Shown here piece after piece: positions 5,800 through 13,578 of a DNA stretch of 32,275 bases (positions are counted from its first letter, which is position 1; the number at the start of each line of letters is the position of its first letter). The notes beneath the pieces were generated by a model. The model was not told where the DNA came from. It ran no database searches and worked only from the letters and a program-made list of their open reading frames with translations. The position numbers were made by a program, and so were the translations under genes. Source of the stretch: Patescibacteria group bacterium (GTDB taxonomy: Bacteria; Patescibacteriota; Minisyncoccia; Phycocordibacterales; UBA918); the NCBI GenBank assembly GCA_018608435.1, contig JABAZV010000023.1, positions 1 to 32,275 of the forward strand. Direction: 5' to 3'.

Positions 5800-7668
5800 G
5801 TGTCGCAACACCATAAACAGCACCCAAGCAAAATACGCACATTTGCTTCTGATTTGAATGAAGCTCGCTCAGGCGAGTCTGTTGATATTACTCCTTCTGA
5901 ACACGAAGAAAAGATCGAGGTCATCAAAGAAGAAAAAAATAAAACGACTTTACCAAAAGCTTTAGCTCCGAAGCAGACGAAGGCCATCAAGAGAGAAGTC
6001 GTACCAAAAGAAGCCCTTAAACCAAAAAAAGAAAAGAAGGTAGTTGTACCAAAGAAAAAGGTTGAGGAAAAGAAAGTTATCGAGAAAGACGCAAATCTAC
6101 CAAAGCGTCCTATTCCTGCTTTTCATGAACTAAACAAGAAAACAGACGAACAAACAGTAATTTCAAACGAAGCGAAAAAAATAACTGACAGTGACGGAAA
6201 GACACAAAATTTTAGTCATGGAGCTACCATTATTACAGACAATAAGCGTAAGAGATTTAAGTTTTTTCCTGCTGTTGGTGAATCTATTAGTGAGTGGTTA
6301 AAGCGTTTAACAAAGCGCAGAAGAAATAAAGCTCCACAGTATGTTGTACCAGAAACCAGCCGGCGTGAAGGCGTAATTCAAAAAGCCACATCTAAGACCG
6401 GCACCATCTTTACAGCTAACAACAACGAACTGAAGGAGCAGATTCTTCGAAGGCGGGCACAAGCGTCTGTAAAAACAACTAAAAATGATGAGCCAGAAAC
6501 AATCTGGTCACCATTTACAGAAAGCGGTTACGACTTACTCGAAGCTCCAGATGATTCAGCTATTGATCACACTCCGACAAAAGTTAAGGTTGAATTTAAA
6601 AAACACAGCCAGCCAGCAGAAAAAATAAATCTACCAACACCCGTTGTTCCAGCGCCAGAAATTGTCGTACCGGAAATAAAAAAACCGGCAGAAGTAGAAA
6701 TACCAGACAAAGCAGAAGAAGAAATTGAAGTTGAAACAAAGCTTGAGCCAGTAATAATTGTACCTGAACCAATTCAAGAAGAGGAAATAGCAGAAACACC
6801 AGCTGCAGCAGTCGTATCAGCAGAGGAGATGGAGATAACTGATGAAAGTCCTCGGTGGGGAGAAGTAATATTAGATGAAAATCCTGTAACAGAAATCGAG
6901 GTAGAAGTAGAACCAGTGACAGAAGTTGTTGACATACAATATCCACAAAAAGCTGAAAAAACTGAAGCCTCAAACTTACGTGAATTTTTACAAAACTTCA
7001 CCACCAACACCATTACGCTTACTCTGCTGACAGCAATCATTATCTGTGGAGCTTCAATACTACTCATTAAACCAACCGTATCTTTTATTACAGAATTAAT
7101 GACAGTCGACGACATTGAAATCACTATCAACTCAGAGCCGATTCTGAACCAGTCGAACTTCTCAACCATAACCGTGGCGGTAAATCAGCTGGGATTTTTC
7201 TCTGGTCTTATCTTTGAAGCAATCAACAGTGGTCCAGCTGGTCTTGCAGAATATTCACTCATAGCGCCAAATGGTAATGAAGTCACCGCTTCATACATTT
7301 TCCAACTGCTTGAATTTGATACATTACCAGCACTTAGACAAGCGCTGACAACAGTCCATGTTGCAGCAGTCAATCAGTCTAAGCCGATGCTGGTAATGCA
7401 ATTTGTCAGCAAGGACACTCTTCGCGGCGGGATGCTCAGCTGGGAAGACAATATTGCAAACGACTTTGCTGACCTCTACAAAATTCCAGCAGATGTACAG
7501 AGCATTCCTCTTATCGACGACATAATCGATGGCATAGATGTTCGCGTGTTAAAAGACGAGAACGAGACTTACCTAATCTACGGTTTTATTTCTGACAACA
7601 CCCTAATAATTGCAAATCAAACTACTGAATTTGAGCAAGTTCTGACAGATCAGGAAGGAAGTAATTAG
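5800..7668 (+). CDS. Large single-pass membrane protein with disordered cytoplasmic half, function unknown
   Basis: The product is 622 residues starting at GTG, the only usable start after the in-frame TGA at 5776. Residues 1 to about 400 are low-complexity and charged: Lys-rich stretches (LKPKKEKKVVVPKKKVEEKKV), a basic patch (WLKRLTKRRRNKAPQ), then acidic Pro/Glu/Val repeats (PEIVVPEIKKPAEVEIPDKAEEE). One membrane segment follows at about 403-428 (ITLTLLTAIIICGASILLI), then a folded, presumably external domain of about 190 residues ending near VRVLKDENETYLIYGFISDNTLIIANQ. The last part resembles C-terminal domains I recall from other CPR hypothetical proteins, but I cannot name the family. 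A Lys-rich inside and a folded outside suit an anchor between cytoplasm and envelope. It is flanked by strong terminators and is transcribed alone. Confidence 0.75.
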   Translation: MSQHHKQHPSKIRTFASDLNEARSGESVDITPSEHEEKIEVIKEEKNKTTLPKALAPKQTKAIKREVVPKEALKPKKEKKVVVPKKKVEEKKVIEKDANLPKRPIPAFHELNKKTDEQTVISNEAKKITDSDGKTQNFSHGATIITDNKRKRFKFFPAVGESISEWLKRLTKRRRNKAPQYVVPETSRREGVIQKATSKTGTIFTANNNELKEQILRRRAQASVKTTKNDEPETIWSPFTESGYDLLEAPDDSAIDHTPTKVKVEFKKHSQPAEKINLPTPVVPAPEIVVPEIKKPAEVEIPDKAEEEIEVETKLEPVIIVPEPIQEEEIAETPAAAVVSAEEMEITDESPRWGEVILDENPVTEIEVEVEPVTEVVDIQYPQKAEKTEASNLREFLQNFTTNTITLTLLTAIIICGASILLIKPTVSFITELMTVDDIEITINSEPILNQSNFSTITVAVNQLGFFSGLIFEAINSGPAGLAEYSLIAPNGNEVTASYIFQLLEFDTLPALRQALTTVHVAAVNQSKPMLVMQFVSKDTLRGGMLSWEDNIANDFADLYKIPADVQSIPLIDDIIDGIDVRVLKDENETYLIYGFISDNTLIIANQTTEFEQVLTDQEGSN

Positions 7669-7689
7669 AAAACATCGCACTGAGTAATT

Positions 7690-7731
7690 TTATAACGCAC
7701 GGTCAGTTTTAAATCTGACCGTGCGTTATAA
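7690..7731 (+). terminator. Long perfect terminator hairpin
   Basis: TTATAACGCACGGTCAG pairs perfectly over 17 bp with CTGACCGTGCGTTATAA around TTTTAAAT, followed by TTTG. The distal arm contains a TATAAT (7727-7732) about 29 bases before the next ATG, so the palindrome might double as the -10 region of the DksA-like gene. Confidence 0.85.
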
Positions 7732-7761
7732 TTTGTTAAAGTTTAAATCATAAAACAAAAC

Positions 7762-8136
7762 ATGTCAGACGAAACAAACTACCAAACAAAACTAGAAGCT
7801 GACCTAAGGCAAATGGAGTCAGAACTTGCGACTATTGCAATCAAAGACCCAACAACTGGTGACTGGGTAGCTGTTCCAGCAGAAGGCTCACAGGAGGCCG
7901 CAGATCCAGATCTGGACGCTGACGGGGTAGAAGAGTGGAATGAAAGACGAGCTGTTTTATCACAACTAGAAACACGTTACCGAAACATAAAACGTGCCCT
8001 AGAAAAAATAGATAAGGGTTTATACGGAATATGTGAAATTAGTGGCGAGCCAATTGAGCCTGAAAGGCTTGAAGCAAATCCAGCCGCTCGCACCAACATC
8101 ATCAATCGAGATCGGGAAAAGGAATTGTCTATTTAG
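7762..8136 (+). CDS. DksA/TraR-family protein lacking the zinc-finger cysteines
   Basis: The product is 124 residues. The N-terminal part is a predicted coiled coil (KLEADLRQMESELATIA and RRAVLSQLETRYRNIKRALEKIDKG) around an acidic turn (DPDLDADGVEEWNERR), and the C-terminal part matches the DksA/TraR zinc-finger block GLYGICEISGEPIEPERLEANPAARTNI. The canonical C-x2-C...C-x2-C is reduced to a single Cys: CEISG replaces CxxCG and ARTNIIN replaces the second CxxC. The domain shape therefore seems kept but zinc binding lost. DksA relatives bind the RNA polymerase secondary channel and adjust initiation; whether this one does is inference. It ends 23 bases before comM on the same strand and probably shares its transcript. 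No Shine-Dalgarno is visible. Confidence 0.85.
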   Translation: MSDETNYQTKLEADLRQMESELATIAIKDPTTGDWVAVPAEGSQEAADPDLDADGVEEWNERRAVLSQLETRYRNIKRALEKIDKGLYGICEISGEPIEPERLEANPAARTNIINRDREKELSI

Positions 8137-8159
8137 CCTTATTTAAGAACCTATACTTC

Positions 8160-9716
8160 ATGCTCATTGCACACGTTCACACAGTCCAGCCTGCTGTTAC
8201 CACTGGAACAGTCGTAACTATAGAAACGGATATTTCGCGTGGTCTACATTCCTTTTCTTTGGTCGGATTAGCCGGTAAAGCAGTAGACGAAGCTAAAGAT
8301 CGTGTCTGTAGCGCCATTAAACATACTGGTTTTTCTTCACCTAAAAGCAAGAATCAAAAAGTAGTTGTTTCGCTTGCTCCGGCTGACCTAAAGAAAGACG
8401 GTCCATTGTTTGATCTGCCAATAGCACTTTCGTACTTAATTGCTGCCGAAGAAATTAAACCAGACAAAATCAAGCGGGCTTATGTTGGAGAACTAAGCCT
8501 AGATGGAACTTTAAAACCTGTTAAAGGAGTACTGAATTGCACCCGCACAGCGGCTGAAGCTGGCTTTGAAGAAATTATTGTTCCAAAAGAAAATGCTATG
8601 GAAGCAGCTTTGATTGACGACATAATCGTACGTCCAGCTCGCACCTTGCGTGAAGTGATAGACCATATCAACACTGCTGACAAAGAAGAAGTGAGTCAGA
8701 CAACAGACGAAAGTGACGGTGCTGAAAAAACTTTCTCTTTACCTGTTCAGCCAATTACAAGCATTGATGAAACTTGGCACGAATCCGACACCAAGCTTGA
8801 AGACATCAAAGGACAAGAGAGTGCAAAACGCGGGCTCATCATCGCTGCAGCCGGCAGACACAACGTGATATTAGTAGGGCCGCCAGGCACTGGCAAAACC
8901 ATGTTAGCTAGAGCACTGCGCACTTTGTTGCCGCCACTTTCAAGAGAAGAGGCTTTGGAGGTAACAGCTATTCACTCACTCACAAGCAGTAAATTTTCAA
9001 TCAACGCCAAGCCTCCTTTTAGAGCACCTCACCACACAGCTAGTCACACTAGCCTTGTAGGGGGAGGAGCAAACCCAAAGCCAGGGGAAGTAACTCTATC
9101 TCACAACGGTGTACTTTTTATGGATGAGTTTCCTGAGTTTGAACGGCGCAGCATTGACGCTTTGCGTCAGCCGCTTGAAGACAAGGTGGTTACTATTTCT
9201 CGCGTACAAAACAGCGCCGAGTTTCCGGCTGATTTTGTGCTGGTAGCAGCCCTCAACCCTTACCGTGGAACGGAAGACGGAACTAAAGATTTAGCTCGCG
9301 CTATGCAGGACACATACAAAAACAAAGTCTCTGGACCTATTCTAGACCGCATAGATCTATGGCTTGAAGTACCTCATATAGATTATGAAACATTAACCAA
9401 ACTAAACAAAAGTGTTGGCGAGACAGAATCGGCTCGAGCACAAATAATGGACGCACGCAGTCGTCAAAAAACAAGACTTACGGAAACAAAAACAAACACC
9501 AACGCAGGAATGTCTGCTCGCGACATTGAAGCACTCATACCTCTAGGTGATGAAGTAAAAGACTTACTAAAAAAATCTAGCCAAAAACTCAACCTTTCAC
9601 CACGCGGCTATCATCGACTGCTCAAAGTTTCACGCACAATCGCTGACCTTGACGGGGCAGAGGAGATTGCAGTGTCACATGTGCTAGAAGCATTGCAGTA
9701 TAGAGTTTCACTATAA
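8160..9716 (+). CDS. comM: YifB/ComM family Mg-chelatase-like AAA+ ATPase
   Basis: The product is 518 residues, full length for the family. It has an N-terminal ChlI/Lon-S5-like domain (residues 1-170, with GLHSFSLVGLAGKAVDEAKDRV and KVVVSLAPADLKKDGPLFDLPIAL), an AAA+ module with Walker A GPPGTGKT (about 240) and Walker B VLFMDEFPEF (about 316), and a C-terminal Mg_chelatase_C domain (LSPRGYHRLLKVSRTIADLDG). In other bacteria ComM is a hexameric branch-migration helicase that extends recombination during natural transformation. A DNA-uptake role here would fit the nearby T4SS-like cluster, but that link is inference. It is the second gene after the DksA-like gene and ends at a strong bidirectional terminator shared with the convergent LysM-M23 gene. 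Confidence 0.95.
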   Translation: MLIAHVHTVQPAVTTGTVVTIETDISRGLHSFSLVGLAGKAVDEAKDRVCSAIKHTGFSSPKSKNQKVVVSLAPADLKKDGPLFDLPIALSYLIAAEEIKPDKIKRAYVGELSLDGTLKPVKGVLNCTRTAAEAGFEEIIVPKENAMEAALIDDIIVRPARTLREVIDHINTADKEEVSQTTDESDGAEKTFSLPVQPITSIDETWHESDTKLEDIKGQESAKRGLIIAAAGRHNVILVGPPGTGKTMLARALRTLLPPLSREEALEVTAIHSLTSSKFSINAKPPFRAPHHTASHTSLVGGGANPKPGEVTLSHNGVLFMDEFPEFERRSIDALRQPLEDKVVTISRVQNSAEFPADFVLVAALNPYRGTEDGTKDLARAMQDTYKNKVSGPILDRIDLWLEVPHIDYETLTKLNKSVGETESARAQIMDARSRQKTRLTETKTNTNAGMSARDIEALIPLGDEVKDLLKKSSQKLNLSPRGYHRLLKVSRTIADLDGAEEIAVSHVLEALQYRVSL

Positions 9717-9784
9717 ACAAATTAGTTTTACTTATCATTAATAATATGTACACTTTATAGCCAACAAGAGGAGGGGGATGAGAG

Positions 9785-9828
9785 AAAAAATAATAAGGTG
9801 AGCCTGACAGCTCACCTTATTATTTTTT
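9785..9828. terminator. Bidirectional terminator between comM and the LysM-M23 gene
   Basis: AAAAAATAATAAGGTGAGC pairs perfectly over 19 bp with GCTCACCTTATTATTTTTT around CTGACA. A T-run is available on both strands, so it can end both convergent transcripts. Confidence 0.9.
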
Positions 9829-9838
9829 GGACTAATTT

Positions 9839-10840
9839 TTAGAACGGGTTACGAGCACCTCGTACTTCAAAGTGAAGGTGAGTACCAGTTGAACGACCGG
9901 TGCTTCCCATGCCGCCAATTACTTGTCCTTGTGCAACATAAGCTCCTACCCCAACATCATTGCGCATGAGGTGAGCGTAAAGCGTTTGTGATCCGTTAGC
10001 GTGCTTAATAACCATGTAGCGACCGTAGCCACCATTCCAACCTGAGCTTTTAGAAACAATTACTGTTCCTGCTGCCGCAGCTCTAATTGGTGATCCTTGA
10101 TAAGAAGCCAAGTCTACAGCATTGTAGCCATGCACTCCCTGTGTACGAACCGATCCTGGTGCAGGGTGTGAGAAACCAGCTGACGAAGCTGTGGGGGCAG
10201 CAGCTGTAGAACTTTTTGCTACTGACTTTACTGCCGAGTGCATAGCACCACCTGGAATAATAAGCGTTTCACCTACCATCAGATCGTCTGCTGAAGCGAG
10301 CTGATTATATGAAAGTATTTCTTCCGCGTCGCTGTCATATTTTTTAGCGATAACTCCGATTGTGTCACCTCTTTTAACAACATGACGGACACCAGTAATT
10401 GGCAAAATTACCAAAGTATCTCCAGACCGAATATCAGTGGCTCGTTTCAAGTCGTTTGCCCACAGGATAGTGTTTGTTTTAATAGAGAACATATCGGCAA
10501 TCTCTGACAAAGAGTCACCTTCGCGTACAGTATAAAGGCGAATTTCTCCCATCCCGTCTTTTTGTTCAGCAATTACATCCGCTCCAACCGGACCAGTTGA
10601 AACCAGAGTGTTTTCATTAACCACGATGTCAGCTCCACCGCGAGAAGCTTTTGGATTTGGGTTGGTAAGCGCTGTAAGCAAAGGCATGTCGACCACTGTT
10701 GGGGAAGTAATAACCGCAGCAGCAGCCATATCAGCACTACTAGAGAAAAAACGTTCAAACCAGCCAGCGTGTGCCAGTAAAGGAAAACTGATGATAGCTG
10801 CTAATAGTAAGAGTTCCGCAGCAAGTCGCAGGCGGTTCAT
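9839..10840 (-). CDS. Secreted LysM-M23 family cell-wall hydrolase
   Basis: With the ATG at 10840 the product is 333 residues and begins with a textbook signal peptide (MNRLRLAAELLLLAAIISFPLLAHA, cleavage before GWF). Longer starts at 10873 (ATG) and 11116 (TTG, ORF track) add non-signal-like sequence. Two LysM peptidoglycan-binding repeats follow (YTVREGDSLSEIADMFSIKTNTILWAN and HVVKRGDTIGVIAKKYDSDAEEILSYN), then a C-terminal M23 metallopeptidase domain ending just after HLHFEVRGARNPF. The first zinc-ligand motif reads VHGYNAVDLA, so the His lies six residues before the Asp instead of the canonical four (HxxxD). The HLH motif is intact. The likely role is cleavage or remodelling of peptidoglycan peptides. 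It is transcribed alone. Confidence 0.88.
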   Translation of the reverse strand: MNRLRLAAELLLLAAIISFPLLAHAGWFERFFSSSADMAAAAVITSPTVVDMPLLTALTNPNPKASRGGADIVVNENTLVSTGPVGADVIAEQKDGMGEIRLYTVREGDSLSEIADMFSIKTNTILWANDLKRATDIRSGDTLVILPITGVRHVVKRGDTIGVIAKKYDSDAEEILSYNQLASADDLMVGETLIIPGGAMHSAVKSVAKSSTAAAPTASSAGFSHPAPGSVRTQGVHGYNAVDLASYQGSPIRAAAAGTVIVSKSSGWNGGYGRYMVIKHANGSQTLYAHLMRNDVGVGAYVAQGQVIGGMGSTGRSTGTHLHFEVRGARNPF

Positions 10841-11060
10841 TACTTCAAATGTATGTGTGTCCTGACGCGCCATGCATATAGCAGGCTCGTCATTGTCTGT
10901 ATTTTGGTATTTAATATGCTGTTTGTTTGGTCTCGCCGCCGTTATAGTCTCAAACTTCCGTGCCAGAATGGTATGTATTATTTTAAATGCTAAAGTGAAA
11001 TAAAATAAATACTGAAAAATAAAAAGAGCACTCTTGCTCAAGAAACTTTTTGTTTGTTCA

Positions 11061-11085
11061 TTGCGTACCACCACTTGGTACGCAA
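11061..11085. repeat. Perfect palindromic hairpin
   Basis: TTGCGTACCA-CCACT-TGGTACGCAA is a perfect 10-bp inverted repeat with a five-base loop. No T-run follows on either strand, so an operator or leader stem is as likely as a terminator. Confidence 0.6.
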
Positions 11086-11189
11086 AGTATTCTACTAGAG
11101 CCTGCTCAGCACACAATTGACGAAATACACTTATTTAGTGCTTTAAAAAAATAGTGATTATAAGCTTATTTTAAGGGTTAATAATGCTA

Positions 11190-11218
11190 TTGACATGTAT
11201 ACTAATGTATCTTTTTAT
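11190..11218 (+). promoter_or_regulatory. Upstream promoter candidate for uvrD
   Basis: A perfect -35 TTGACA is followed after 17 bases by TTTTAT, a weak -10. It would give a leader of about 105 bases containing the inverted repeat at 11245-11275. Confidence 0.4.
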
Positions 11219-11244
11219 TTATTAAGCGCACCTTATTCCCGTTG

Positions 11245-11275
11245 CAAATATTTTGCCTGTTCGAAGTAATATTTG
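11245..11275. repeat. Inverted repeat upstream of uvrD
   Basis: CAAATATT and AATATTTG are perfect 8-bp inverted copies 15 bases apart, between the two candidate uvrD promoters. It may be a repressor site or an RNA stem. It does not match the LexA boxes I know. Confidence 0.5.
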
Positions 11276-11313
11276 GTGATCAATAAATAAGTCACGCTCA
11301 CAAAACCGCTCCG

Positions 11314-11322
11314 TGCTATGAT
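11314..11322 (+). promoter_or_regulatory. Extended -10 promoter of uvrD/pcrA (near-leaderless)
   Basis: TGC-TATGAT ends nine bases before the ATG at 11332, predicting an mRNA with zero to three untranslated bases. Confidence 0.55.
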
Positions 11323-11331
11323 AGCTCCCAC

Positions 11332-13302
11332 ATGGACGAACAAAAATCACAACCTGCCTATTTAGAAGGGCTAAACAAACCACAAAAAGAAGCCGTACTG
11401 CACATAGACGGACCTCTCATAGTTTTGGCTGGAGCAGGCTCTGGCAAAACTCGCGTCATCACACATCGTATTGTGCACATTATTCATCAAGGCATAGCAC
11501 CGCACAATATTTTGGCCGTAACCTTCACCAACAAAGCAGCCAAAGAAATGCGTGAGCGCGTTATCAGTCTCACCAAGCAACACTTCTCCTCCGACCGAGC
11601 CGTTATCGACAGCTATCCGCTTGTCACCACGTTTCACTCACTCGGCGTGCGCATTTTGCGCGAATTCCACGACACTCTTAATTTGCGCCGTCATTTTACT
11701 ATCTATGATCGCAGCGACAGTCAAAAGGCGGTTAAACAAGCGATTGAAAAGTGTGACTACAATCCCAAAGAATTTGAACCGAGAAAAATGCTCAGCCTAA
11801 TCTCTCGTGCCAAAGGTGATGCTAAAACTGTTCTTGAGTTTAAAGACGCTGCCAACAGTTATCCCGAGCAAGTAGCTGGGGAAGTGTGGGAGAAATACGA
11901 AGAAATACTTAGAGCTGAGCACGCGCTCGACTTTGATGACCTGCTTGCAAAAACACTGTTCCTCTTAAAAGAGCACAAAAGTATACGCGAAACACTACAA
12001 CAACGTTATAAATATATTCACATTGACGAGTTTCAAGACACCAACCAAGTACAGTTTTCAATCGTTAAAATGCTCTGCAGCGAATTGCAAAACATCTGTG
12101 TAGTAGGAGACATCGACCAAAACATCTACAGCTGGCGCGGAGCTGATATCAAAAATGTTTTGGAGTTTGAGCGCTCTTTCCCGCGTGTGCATACTGTTTT
12201 ACTGGAAGAAAACTACCGCTCCACTGGCACAATTATCGCCGCTTCAAACGAAGTGATTAAGAAGAACAAAAACCGCGTCGAGAAGAATGTTTTTACCAGC
12301 AATCAAGACGGTGAAAAAATCGTGCTTTACGCCGGCATGAATGGACACGCCGAAGCCGACTACATAGCCATGACCGCCAAGAAACTAATTTCCGAAGGCG
12401 CTGAACCGGCTGCGATTGCTGTACTGTACCGCACGAACTTTCAGTCTCGCGCACTCGAAGAAGCTTTTCTTACCAGCGACGTTCCGTACCAACTCATCGG
12501 TACAAAGTTCTTTGAGCGAAAGGAAGTGAAGGATGTTCTGTCTTATCTGCGCTTGGCTTTAAACCCTGGCAGCAACGCCGACCTAACACGAGTCATCAAC
12601 GAGCCAACACGTGGAATCGGCAAGGTTACAATGCTAAAAGTAATTGAAGGTAAAGAAAATGAGCTCAATGCCGGCACAGCCAAAAAGGTACAAGGATTCA
12701 ACGAGATAATGTCAGACATCAAAAATGCGGCCGAAACTAAGCCTCTTTCAGACACAATCAGATTCATTATGTCTCGTAGCGGTCTTGAATCGAAGTTTAA
12801 AGAAGAAAGGACAGAAGAGTCGATGGAAAGACTTGAGAACTTGCGTGAGCTAGTAACGCTCGCCAGTCGCTTCAATGACATGGACCCGAGCGACGCAGTC
12901 GAAGCCCTGCTCGAGAACGCGGCGCTGCAAAGCGACCAAGATGAAATCAAAGAAAAAGAAGAAGAAAACGCTGTTCGCTTAATGACAATTCACGCCGCCA
13001 AAGGACTGGAGTTTCCTTATGTATTTATCTCTGGCTTGGAACAAGGACTGTTTCCACACGAAAGGCTCGACGACGGCAAGATCGACAACGAGGAGGAAAG
13101 GAGATTATTTTACGTCGCACTAACACGCGCTGAGAAAAAAGTCTTTTTGACCTACGCCCACATGCGCACAATCTTTGGCAATCAGAGAGTAAACGTGCCG
13201 TCAGAATTTTTGAATGACATTCCAGTTGAATACGTCGAGCAGGCAGAACCAGAGGGAATAGGTGGAGGATCAGGCTACGAGACGACGGTTTATTTGGATT
13301 AG
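11332..13302 (+). CDS. pcrA: UvrD/PcrA-type superfamily 1 DNA helicase
   Basis: The product is 656 residues, a 3'-5' DNA helicase of the UvrD/PcrA/Rep group used in repair and in clearing protein from DNA. Visible motifs in order are Walker A LAGAGSGKTRVITHRI (about 30-45), TFTNKAAKEMRERV (motif Ia), DEFQDTNQVQ (motif II, about 231), GDIDQNIYSWRGAD (motif III), EENYRST (motif IV region), TIHAAKGLEFPYVFISGLEQGLFPH (motif V) and RRLFYVALTRAEKKV (motif VI). All are intact. It is somewhat shorter than E. coli UvrD because the C-terminal extension is reduced, a common feature of small genomes. UvrD and PcrA cannot be told apart from sequence alone. The start at 11332 is supported by the -10 box nine bases upstream. 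A strong terminator follows. Confidence 0.95.
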   Translation: MDEQKSQPAYLEGLNKPQKEAVLHIDGPLIVLAGAGSGKTRVITHRIVHIIHQGIAPHNILAVTFTNKAAKEMRERVISLTKQHFSSDRAVIDSYPLVTTFHSLGVRILREFHDTLNLRRHFTIYDRSDSQKAVKQAIEKCDYNPKEFEPRKMLSLISRAKGDAKTVLEFKDAANSYPEQVAGEVWEKYEEILRAEHALDFDDLLAKTLFLLKEHKSIRETLQQRYKYIHIDEFQDTNQVQFSIVKMLCSELQNICVVGDIDQNIYSWRGADIKNVLEFERSFPRVHTVLLEENYRSTGTIIAASNEVIKKNKNRVEKNVFTSNQDGEKIVLYAGMNGHAEADYIAMTAKKLISEGAEPAAIAVLYRTNFQSRALEEAFLTSDVPYQLIGTKFFERKEVKDVLSYLRLALNPGSNADLTRVINEPTRGIGKVTMLKVIEGKENELNAGTAKKVQGFNEIMSDIKNAAETKPLSDTIRFIMSRSGLESKFKEERTEESMERLENLRELVTLASRFNDMDPSDAVEALLENAALQSDQDEIKEKEEENAVRLMTIHAAKGLEFPYVFISGLEQGLFPHERLDDGKIDNEEERRLFYVALTRAEKKVFLTYAHMRTIFGNQRVNVPSEFLNDIPVEYVEQAEPEGIGGGSGYETTVYLD

Positions 13303-13315
13303 CTTCAAAAAGACA

Positions 13316-13355
13316 AAAGAAGAGAGCGACGCCTGCGAGCGTCGCTCTGTTCTTT
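13316..13355 (+). terminator. Intrinsic terminator after uvrD/pcrA
   Basis: AAAGAA-G-AGAGCGACGC pairs with GCGTCGCTCT-G-TTCTTT around CTGCGA, a 16-bp stem with one G.G mismatch. Its A and T arms act as the U-tract. Confidence 0.85.
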
Positions 13356-13417
13356 ATTATTCCAACACAAATCCAAAACTTTAAAAGATCAGGTCTACTT
13401 TTTACATTGTTATTTTT

Positions 13418-13441
13418 AGAAGTACTGACGACTTCTCAGTA
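13418..13441 (+). promoter_or_regulatory. Two mutually exclusive hairpins upstream of rsmA
   Basis: AGAAGT (13418-13423) can pair with ACTTCT (13431-13436), and TACTGA (13423-13428) can pair with TCAGTA (13436-13441). Each gives a 6-bp stem with a 7-base loop, and they overlap, so only one can form. It lies about 140 bases before rsmA. The function is unknown and I found no clear promoter for rsmA. Confidence 0.35.
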
Positions 13442-13578
13442 GGAGAAAAGTTTACGCAAGACAATAAGCAACAATCGTAATTAAACAAAATTTGCCTTTG
13501 TTTTAATTCCCATACGCAAACCAACATGCTAGGCTTTTAGACGTAAACAATTCTAGTGACTTAAACCAAAGCAAAATC

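Larger units (their letters stand above)
10841..11331. other. Intergenic region between the divergent LysM-M23 and uvrD genes
   Basis: This 491-base stretch has no convincing gene. The TTG-started extension of the minus ORF up to 11116 lacks family similarity and contains a palindrome. It holds possible minus-strand -10 elements (TGC-TATATG just before 10873; TATAAC near 10940), a 10-bp palindrome at 11061-11085, a sigma-70-like promoter at 11190, an inverted repeat at 11245-11275 and an extended -10 just before uvrD. Confidence 0.6.

Noticed and set aside
9839-11116. 425-residue version of the LysM-M23 protein starting at the TTG at 11116
   Set aside because: The extra 92 residues have no domain, put the signal peptide in the middle of the protein, and cover a perfect palindrome. 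The ATG at 10840 gives a normal signal peptide.
11190-11331. LexA/SOS box upstream of uvrD
   Set aside because: Neither CTGT-N8-ACAG nor the Bacillus-type GAAC-N4-GTTC pattern is present; partial strings such as GTTCGAAG do not form the dyad.
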